DNA of 64,000 bases from NCBI GenBank assembly GCA_037176725.1, contig JAZBRS010000023.1:30065001-30129000 (forward strand), read 5' to 3'. The DNA is from Posidonia oceanica (Eukaryota; Streptophyta; Magnoliopsida; Alismatales; Posidoniaceae). Under the pieces are notes generated by a model. It had not been told where the DNA came from. It saw nothing but the letters and a program-made list of their open reading frames with translations, and searched no databases. Of this stretch, positions 56,397-64,000 are shown in pieces (positions within the stretch are counted from its first letter, which is position 1; every line of letters begins with the position of its first letter). The translations under genes and the position numbers were made by a program.

Positions 56397-59003
56397 TGTA
56401 GCAACCTGTGCTCGAATCGGCACGTCCATGCACGATGCCAGAGCTCACGTGCACCGACAGACGAGGGGTCACGAATAGTAGGTGGATGCGAGGAAGGAAA
56501 CTCGACTAGCAAACACTGGAAAAGCAAAGAAAACAAAGGATAAGGTAAAATCAGAGTCGCCACCTAGTCTATTAAATCGGAAGACGAGGAAAATCGAGAA
56601 AAGCATGAGAAAACATGTGGATGCGTGCTATGTCATGCAAAATTAAATGACTCGTGCCTAGGATAAGAGCATAATGGTTATTGCGGGCCAAAAAAAAGGG
56701 TAAGGACTCCTGTTACGCATGGGGAAGGTGTTAGGCACCCCCGATACGCCCGGAATCGGTTTTTCTAGGCATCTCGCTTGCATATGCAGGAATATTGGCA
56801 ATGCTTGCCATTAACTGTACGCACATAGGCGATATTGCTATGCCATGCTATGAATGCTTAATTACATGCTCAAAGGTATGCTCAAGATGCCATGATGTGT
56901 GATGGAAATTAAACGTACAATCTATGTGCTCAGCAACGTTGCCAGTGTTCTGAACTGGACGTGTACTGATTCATAAGAACTCCAGATAGTAAACATCACT
57001 GCCTTATGGATGCATACGAGAAACCAAAATGCTGGAGAAAGCCATGAAATGCGAATAGCGACATGCGATGGAAATCAAGTCCGAGGTGGAAAACCATGGG
57101 AAAGCAGGCGACGCAAGGTGTGAGACATAAAATAGTAGTCCAGCAGCATGCATGGGTGCTAGAGCATGCCCTGGAAGCGATTAGAAGTTAAAATCAGTGT
57201 TCGAAACGAAATTTGTGCTTAAAAACAGAGTGCAACAGGTTAAAGTGTTGGACGCTGAGATAACTAGCGTCTAACGTTGGACGCTGGGAGTCTCAGCGTC
57301 TAACAGACTAAAACTAGGTTCTGCGGAAAGCTAATGCATGCTTTGAAATTTAATGATTTTGATGATGTACGAAAACCATGGATGGGTAATCATGCCAGAA
57401 AACTGATGCTAAGGCAAACAAAGATCAGAGGCAACATGCAGGCATCAAAACAAGGATTTTAAATGCCCCAGGTGTTGGACGCCAGGATCACTAGCGTCTA
57501 ACGTTGGACGCTGAGATCCTCAACGTTTAACACCTGAAGCCAGATTTATTAAAGAATGCATGCCAGGTATTTTGTAAACATGATGTAAATGCAATATGGC
57601 AACTGGGGACATGCAGATCATGCTAAATGATCAAAATAGAAGCCAGTGCACACAGATTCAAGGAGACAAATCATCAGAAATGGGTTCTGCCAAGCAGGAG
57701 TGTTAGATGCTATGAACACTGCGTCTAACGTTGGACATAGGGATTCACAACATCCAACAAACTGAACAAGATTTAAACTGATAAAATACTTGATTAAAAC
57801 GGAAATAAAACACTAGATTCAAAGCATGGTATGAAAATGTGTGTATGCTGATGCATGCTGCATGTAGTATGACCAAAAAATAATTAAAATGCTCTGAGAC
57901 AGAAAATATGCTAAAAAAAGGGACAGAGGTGTTGGACACTAGGATTGGCAGCGTCCTACGTTGGACGCACCAGTTCCTGTGTTCAACACCTCGGGGCACC
58001 TCAGATCATGTAAGAGTATTCAAATCGATTGGAAACCAAGATTTAGCTATGAAATAGGCAAGAGCATGCATCAACGATCACGAACATGTAAAAATTAAGC
58101 TAAATGGGCTAGTGGATTGCTCCACCCACCTCCCCCCTCTTGCTGCCGACGTTCATGGCTTTTCCGGCCACCTGAGTGGACGGAGAGCCATGAAGTTCGA
58201 CTGTGGCGCTCGATGAGGATGAGGGAGGAGTGAGGGACGCAGGAGGAGGAGGAAATTACCTATGGTGCGTGCTGGGGGTGTGTCCCGGAGTCGGCAGGAG
58301 TAGCAATGGCGAGCTCGGACGACGGACGGACGAAGGGCTTGGACGGCAGCTTGGTCACTGGGGAATGCTCAGGGGGGTCTCTCACATGTGGGAGGAGGCT
58401 GAGGATCGCTCTGGAGGGCTTGGAATCGCTCTGGTTTCACTCTCGGAATCGCTGGCAATGGGTGGTCCGTGTGGAATGGGTTCCCTTCCACTGGTTTTTG
58501 CCTAGTCAAGGTTGCAGAGGTCATGGGTTGCAGGGCATGGTGGTAGGGTAGGATAGCATGGGTGCAAGGTCGTGGGTGGTTGCCAGAGGCATAGGCAAAG
58601 TTGTGGGGGTTTCAGGGGAGCTCAGGGCAACTGTCTGCAGCTCCCGTGTGTAGGACGCGTACCTGAGCGGCATCCAACATTGGACGCAGCCTCTGGTAGC
58701 GTTTAACGCCCCAAGGATGCAGGCAGTGTTAGACACTGATTTTCCTGCGTCTTACATAAGACGCAGGCGTATCCAGCGTCCAATGACCTAAAGTGGATTT
58801 TGGATTTTTTTTGACTGTACTTTTTTGGGTGGACTTAGGTTAAGGCTTAGGTAAGGTTTGGGTAGGCTTAGGTGGTGTTTAGGTGGGGTTTTGGTCTAGA
58901 TTGGAGGGTTTGGTCTGGTTTGGAGGTGGGGGTCCGCCGTGCCGCATGCCAAGCAAGCTTCCGAAGAAATCCACCGACTAGGCGTTAGATTGGGGTGTCT
59001 ATA
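56397..59003 (-). repeat. D right LTR (shared middle LTR)
   Basis: 2607 bp. Minus-strand start reads TATAGACACCCC (TG start mutated to TA), end GGTTGCTACA. Modules start at 57245, 57472, 57700 and 57929, spaced 227-229 bp, with a further pair at about 58655-58790. A donor-like CATAG|GTAATTTCC is at 58259 and a PBS-like TGGCGACTCT at 56554-56563 (both minus). Confidence 0.85.
58258..58259 (-). promoter_or_regulatory. Predicted splice donor in D LTR
   Basis: Minus strand CACCATAG|GTAATTTCC at the composition switch; in the left LTR the same site reads CACAAGTAATTT. Confidence 0.4.
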
Positions 59004-60698
59004 GATGCCTATTTCTGAGCGAGGTCAAGCGTAGCGAGACTGTGGCTCACGGTTGACAAGACACCCCTCCTGACGCCGGTGGGAGGCCAATGTTGTTGTT
59101 GGTGTGAGTCACTTATTCGATGGATACACCGAAGATCGTGACTCGTTGCTGTAATGTGAATGCAAGTGTGGACACTAGGATGCGGTGCCAATGCAAAGGC
59201 TAGTGTGCGATGCTAATACTGATTTGATGCTTATGCTAATGCTCATTGCGCTGTACTCCACTGGGGGGAACGCAGGTGATGCATGCGCATGATAGTATGG
59301 CGGAAAATACAATGCAGAAGGTCGCTGGGCAATACAGATAGGAAAGCCGGACGACGATGTGCGCTTAACGGTGAGCTCTAGTGCGGGGGTGCCATTCGTT
59401 GAGCTTTTCTCCAAGCGAAGGCGATGCAGATGTTGAAAATAAGATGCTGTGGTTGTGCATACAATGTTGGGCACATAATGCCAAGGAAGCGATCTTGGCC
59501 GTGCACTACCGCGGGTGTCATCTTAAGTCGACAGGCTATAAAAGCCGTGGAATGCTGAAGATATCACTTTAAGCAATGCGCGAGTTAGGGGTTTGATTTC
59601 CTAAGCATGCAATGTCCGGGAAATGGAATGCGGGATATCACTTTAAGCACTACCACGGGTGTTATCTCAAGCTGGTTAGCTGTACAGAAGCCATAGAATG
59701 CTGAAGATACCACTTTAAGCAATGCGCGAACCAGGGATTCGATTTGCTAAGCACGCAATGTCTGGGAAAGCGGAATGCGGAAGTTGGTGTAATGACTACA
59801 GGGAGTAGCAGCACAATGAGAATGCAAATGTGATGCGATGTTATGTAGTGAAATGCAGTGTATAAACAGTGTGACGTCGGGCAAGCGAAACCGAGAAAAT
59901 GATCCTGGCCGTGCACTACCGCGGGTGTCATCCAAAGCAGGCAACCTACGTAGTGTTGCGAGTGCCGAGGTTGCTACCTTAAGCAATACACGAACCAGGG
60001 GTTCGAATCCTAGGTGCGCGATGTCCTTGTGATGATGAGATGCAATACTAGTACTGACTCTACTGGGGATACAAGGAAGGTACATGATGACTTGCAATGA
60101 GATGCTATGATATGTAACAGAATGCTATTACACTACATGACGAAGGAGTGATAAGTTAACGGACCTATCGCCGGAGAGTTAGGGATTATCAGTCCTGTGA
60201 GGAGTTGACAGACTCATCACCGGATAGTTAGGGTATAAGCCCAATGAGGAGTTAACGGACTCATCACTGGATAGCTAGGGCTATCAGCCCGATGAGGAGT
60301 TAGCGGACTCATCACCGGATAGTTAGGGGTTATCAGCCTGATGAGGAGTTAACAGACTCATCACCGGATAGTTAGGGGTTATCAGGCCGATGAAGGTGGA
60401 AGGTGGCGGGAATACCAAACCAGGAGGTGCGGCAGAGGTCCGTAGACCGTCCTGCGACAGTTGGGGATGTCAGCCCAATGAGGGTGAGACAGTACCAAAG
60501 GGTTGCAAAAATGCACCTGGTATCGGAGGCGGTGACAGGCCAACGAGTCCGTCAGGCAGGAGAGGTTATGACTAGTCGGATGACTTGTAACCACGAATGC
60601 AAAGGGAATACCATACCCGAAGGTGTGGCAGAGGTCCGTAGACGCTCCCGTAATAGTTAGGGATGTCAGCCCGGATGCAGATGGAAATGTAATACCAT
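59004..60698 (-). other. D2 partial internal region
   Basis: Related to D1's 49198-50653. The PPT is degenerate (AGAAATAGGCATC on the minus strand). The ~50-bp tandem repeat has about five copies (60157-60390) versus about three in D1. It is cut by E at 60699. No gene seen. Confidence 0.75.
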
Positions 60699-62060
60699 TG
60701 TAGATATGGGATTTTGAGGGAGAAGATGCTTTTTCGTTTATCAGTTTTGCTCTCTTGGGGTCCCCTTTTGTTGTATCCAACTTCGCCACTCCATGTGTGA
60801 GGAAGTTGGTGTGATCGCCACTCCAGGTTTGCTTTCACTGGCCCTCGAGATGCCTTGGGAGATGTGATGTTTGCGGGTTTTGCTACCTTGGGATAACGCC
60901 AGCGCTGCCCAAGGGTGCCCGTGCTTGGTGAGTTTCTTCTTCTTCTTCTTTTCCTTGCAAAACGAATTTAAAGATGCAGATTATATATAGTGTAGTAGGT
61001 GATCTAATGTAAATAAAAAGTGATATAAAATAAACAAAGAAAAATACTTACCCGAGGGGTTTTATCCCCCTGGTTGCAACTATGTATGAATGCCCAGCTA
61101 CACCAACAAAAAATGCGAATTGCAATATGCAAACTATTAAAAGAAGACCCCCTTTTATTTAGGATGGGAATGCGAGATGTGGTCGGAGACCGTCGAGAAC
61201 TATGCTCATTTAGAATTCTCTTTCATTCACTCAAAAACACTCTCTCCTTTTCTCTGTAATTTTCCTATCTCTCAATTTGAATTCCTCTTAGATTCAAATT
61301 CCTCTCCTCCAAAATCCGTCCTCCCTAAAGCTTGAGGGTACCCCTGCTTTAATAGAAGCAAGGGAGGAGCAGAAATGGATTAAATGACCAAGTCAGCAAA
61401 ATTTCCAATTCAGAAGATTTGGACGCTGAAAATCACAGCGTCCAACGTTGGACGTTGGAATCCCAAGCGTCCAACGACCCCCGAGGCACAGCTGCCAGGA
61501 TAAAAGAATATTCCCTAATAAAGATTGATTAATGGTCGTTAAACCACTTTTAATTGGCTTGACCGGTCAACACACTCTAGAGGAGGGAAAAGACTGGATT
61601 TCGTATTTTGCCAAAAAGGAAAGTTAAGGCATACAAAACTAAGTTGTAAAACGCAATGATTCACTACTTCCTATGTTGGATGTAGGTATACACAGCGTCT
61701 AACACACCCAAATTGCAAACTTGTCAAATTTGGCATCTCAATCAAACGGACAAGTGTCAATCAATTAATGAGGTGATTATGTCGACGTGGACCCGTTTGA
61801 CTTTAACAGATGGTTTGGGTCCAAAAAGAGAATTGACAAATTTGGAAATAAACTGAGTTGGAAGCAAAAAGCTTTAGACGCTGTGGAATACAACGTCTAA
61901 CGTTAGACGCAGTTGTTTGCTGCGTCTAACGATCTAGACAGGCAAATGGGCTTTTCGAGAGTACTTGGGTTGAGCAAAAAGCCTCTAATGATGAGTGGAG
62001 CATGATATGAGGTGATGGTATTTAAAAGTGCAATGGGAGTGCCAAAACGGGATATCTACA
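60699..62060 (-). repeat. Element E 3' LTR
   Basis: On the minus strand starts TGTAGATATCCC and ends CCCATATCTACA, giving longer than usual inverted ends (TGTAGATATSSS). A TATA-like TATATATAAT is near 60980-60992 (minus). GACGC/GCGTC modules lie at about 61423, 61647 and 61871, spaced ~224 bp. Confidence 0.8.
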
Positions 62061-62073
62061 GATTGTCCCTCCT
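62061..62073 (-). promoter_or_regulatory. Polypurine tract of E
   Basis: On the minus strand AGGAGGGACAATC lies directly before the LTR start. Confidence 0.75.
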
Positions 62074-62254
62074 TGTAGATAGTTTCGGAACGAAATTAGC
62101 TACAAGGCGAGACGATACTCCCATGTGGCACTACCCAGGGGGTTTTAACTAAAAGGAAAAGAAAACACAACACTTGAATGTGAGTCAGAGCTGCCACCAA
62201 GCTGGAACGAGGAAGAATATCCAGCACCTGCCGTGAGCAGGCTGGATGAGAAGT

Positions 62255-62655
62255 GAAATGGATCAAGCTGGATCCGGCATCCAACACTCAAAGGATTGAG
62301 CTGGATTGGGCATCCAACACTCAAATGATTGAGCTAGATTAGGCATCCAACACTCAAAGGATCGAGTTGGATCAGACATCCAACACTCAAAAGATTGAGC
62401 TGGATCAGACATCCAACACTCAAATCATCGAGCTGGATCAGGCATCCAACACTCAAAGGATCGAGCTGGATCAAACATCCAACACTCGGAGAATCGAGTT
62501 GGATCAAACATCCAACCCTCGAAGGATTGAGTTGGATCAAACATCCAACTCTCAAGGATCGAGCTAGATCAAACATCCAACACTTGGATTGAGCTGGATC
62601 AATCATCCAACACTTAAGGGATTGAGCTGGATCAAACATCCAACACTCAGAACCG
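62255..62655 (-). repeat. 33-bp tandem array in E
   Basis: About a dozen copies around GAGCTGGATCAAACATCCAA with CACTCAAAGGATC. Because 33 is a multiple of three, frames stay open on both strands and give spurious 11-residue repeat proteins. Confidence 0.9.
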
Positions 62656-62689
62656 AGGCACGACCTTAGGCGTTGCCCAAGGGGATAAA

Positions 62690-62835
62690 TCTTTAAGAAA
62701 CTAAAAGACACGGCCAAAGGGGTTGCTCGAGGGGGTCAAACTAAGAGACTCGGCCATGGGGGTTGCCCGAGGGGGTCAAACTAAAAGACACGGCCACGGG
62801 TGTTGCCCGGGGGGGGGGTCAAACTAAAAGATGGG
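62690..62835 (-). repeat. ~38-bp repeat block in E, first group
   Basis: Three or four copies around GGTTGCCCGAGGGGGTCAAA with GACACGGCCA. The same family resumes at 63690. Confidence 0.8.
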
Positions 62836-63198
62836 TAACAAATGTCTCCGACGGCCATTCAATGCGAATGCAATGTAATGCACTATGCATGGATGCGTGC
62901 TGGCGGGAATGCAAGGGAGGTGATCATGATGTGTAATATATGACCCTAGATAATGAGGTTCTTCCATCATTGCCGGTTTTGATTTGTATACCGGGTTGGC
63001 TCAGGAATTTTTCTCATTAGCTAAAGCAAACTAACACATGCATGAATGCAATTTGTTATAGTCAAGTGCCCTTTCATCGAGTGTAGCCTACACTCTCCAC
63101 AGGGACCATCATCCTATGATACGCAGGTTGGTGAGTGAGAGGTCCATGATGTTCCCAGATGTTGGGCAAAGGGGGTTGAGCTCTTCTCTACTAGCTGC

Positions 63199-63655
63199 GT
63201 TGGCTTTATTTGTCATAATCGGGTGTCTTTTCATCGAATGTGGACATTCTCGACAGGGACCGTCATCTTATGATCCGTGAATTAGTGAACGATGGGTCCA
63301 TTTATATCGTTGACTTTATTTGTTAAAATCAGGTATCATTTCATCGAATGTTGCCTACATTCTCGACAGAGATTGTCATCTTAAGACTCGTGAATTAGTG
63401 AACGATGGGTCCACTAATACCGTTGGCTTTATTTGTCAAAATCAGTTCATCGAATGTTGCCTACATTCTCAACAGAGATCGTCATCTTAAGACCGGTGAA
63501 TTAGTGAACGGTGGGTATACTAATACCGTTGGCTTTATTTGTCGAAATCAGGTATCCTTTCATCGAATGTTGCCTACATTCTCGACAGAGACTGTCATAT
63601 TAAGACCTGTGAATTAGTGAACGGTGGGTCCACTAATACTGTTGGCTTTATTTAC
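63199..63655 (-). repeat. ~113-bp tandem repeat in E
   Basis: Copies start at GTTGGCTTTATTTGTC-like words at 63199, 63309, 63422, 63528 and 63641 (last partial), spacings 110, 113, 106 and 113. A more diverged copy precedes them from about 63056. Confidence 0.88.
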
Positions 63656-63689
63656 CCGGTTGTGCTCCAGGGCTAGCTTTCTAAAACAC

Positions 63690-64000
63690 TGTCACGGGGG
63701 TTGCTCGAGGGTGTGGAACAAGGAATTTAAAGGACACGGCCTAGGAGGTTGCCCAAGGGAGTCGATCTGAAAGACACAGCCAGCGGGATTGCCCGAGGGG
63801 GTCGAACAGGTGATTTAAAAGACACTGCTGAGGGGGTTACCCAAGAGGGTCGAACTGAAAGGCATGGCTAGGGGGATTGCCCGAGGGGGTTGAATTGGAA
63901 GGACACAGCCAGGGGGATTGCCCGAGGGGGTCGAATTGGAAGGACACAGCCAGGGGGATTGCCCGAGGGGGTCGAATTGAAAAACACATTCTCAAGTAGT
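63690..64000 (-). repeat. ~38-bp repeat block in E, second group
   Basis: Seven or so copies around GGGGGATTGCCCGAGGGGGT with GACACAGCCA, continuing to the window edge. Confidence 0.85.

Larger units (their letters stand above)
46804..60698 (-). mobile_element. Element chain D: LTR-internal-LTR-partial internal
   Basis: Read on the minus strand: partial internal region D2 (60698-59004), LTR (59003-56397), PBS, full internal D1 (56396-49198), PPT, LTR (49197-46804). Two related internal regions share the middle LTR, as expected from unequal recombination between tandem or allelic copies. The left flank is ATCAT (46799-46803); the right end lies beyond E and outside the window. Only gag is visible as coding potential. 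Confidence 0.82.
60699..64000 (-). mobile_element. Element E, 3' end (LTR plus repeat-rich internal part)
   Basis: A minus-strand element runs off the right edge. Its 3' LTR is 60699-62060, preceded (62061-62073) by a PPT, then by an internal region made largely of tandem repeats. Left flank ACCAT (60694-60698). Coding regions are outside the window. Confidence 0.78.

Noticed and set aside
62334..62717. 127-residue repeat protein with an 11-residue period, and a counterpart on the other strand
   Set aside because: Explained by the 33-bp tandem array, whose length keeps all frames in phase; no independent coding evidence.

Overview
The window looks like intergenic heterochromatin from a large plant genome. 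I found no convincing host gene. Almost every base belongs to a nest of LTR retrotransposons plus one LINE. The evidence is Athila-type Ty3/gypsy gag and pol remnants, a plant L1-type LINE reverse transcriptase, very long LTRs beginning TGTAGACA, and primer-binding sites matching plant tRNA-Arg, as in the Tat/Ogre branch of Ty3/gypsy. I cannot name the species. Letters A to H are my own labels.

Layout. 1-4417 and 19415-20466 are two halves of a decayed minus-strand Athila-like element (F). It is split by element A (4418-19414, plus strand), which has two ~3.45 kb LTRs and an exact GTCAG target-site duplication. A itself carries a solo LTR (13219-14830, duplication GAGGT) of the family to which B belongs. 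20467-24213 is an old LTR-like remnant (G) interrupted by a Tat/Ogre-like solo LTR (21161-23634). 24229-27401 is a probable minus-strand gypsy LTR (H). 27402-29369 is AT-rich with no gene. 29370-41210 is a minus-strand LINE interrupted by element B (30746-40015, plus strand, LTRs ~99% identical). From 41211 the LINE is interrupted by element C (plus strand, 5' LTR and a broken gag). C is interrupted by a minus-strand chain D (LTR, internal, LTR, partial internal; 46804-60698). D is interrupted by the 3' end of minus-strand element E (60699-64000), which runs off the window.

How the parts work together. A, B and D are LTR elements whose visible coding capacity is gag-like only; no protease, reverse transcriptase or integrase is recognisable in them. 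They keep LTRs, primer-binding site, polypurine tract and a leader, so they look like non-autonomous elements mobilised in trans. C is visible only as far as gag, so its pol content is unknown. In A, C and D the same arrangement appears: a splice-donor-like site inside the 5' LTR, then a PBS, then a noncoding block recognisable in all three, then a splice-acceptor-like site just before gag. If used, splicing would make a gag mRNA lacking the PBS and the block, while unspliced RNA would be the genomic form.

The most unusual pattern is in the LTRs of C, D, E and the 21161 solo LTR. Each contains several ~60-bp modules of paired GACGC/GCGTC inverted repeats, placed about 217-240 bp apart in otherwise divergent AT-rich sequence. 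Other elements here carry analogous GCG-containing dyads with different consensus. All of this is read by eye; alignments and RNA data would decide it.
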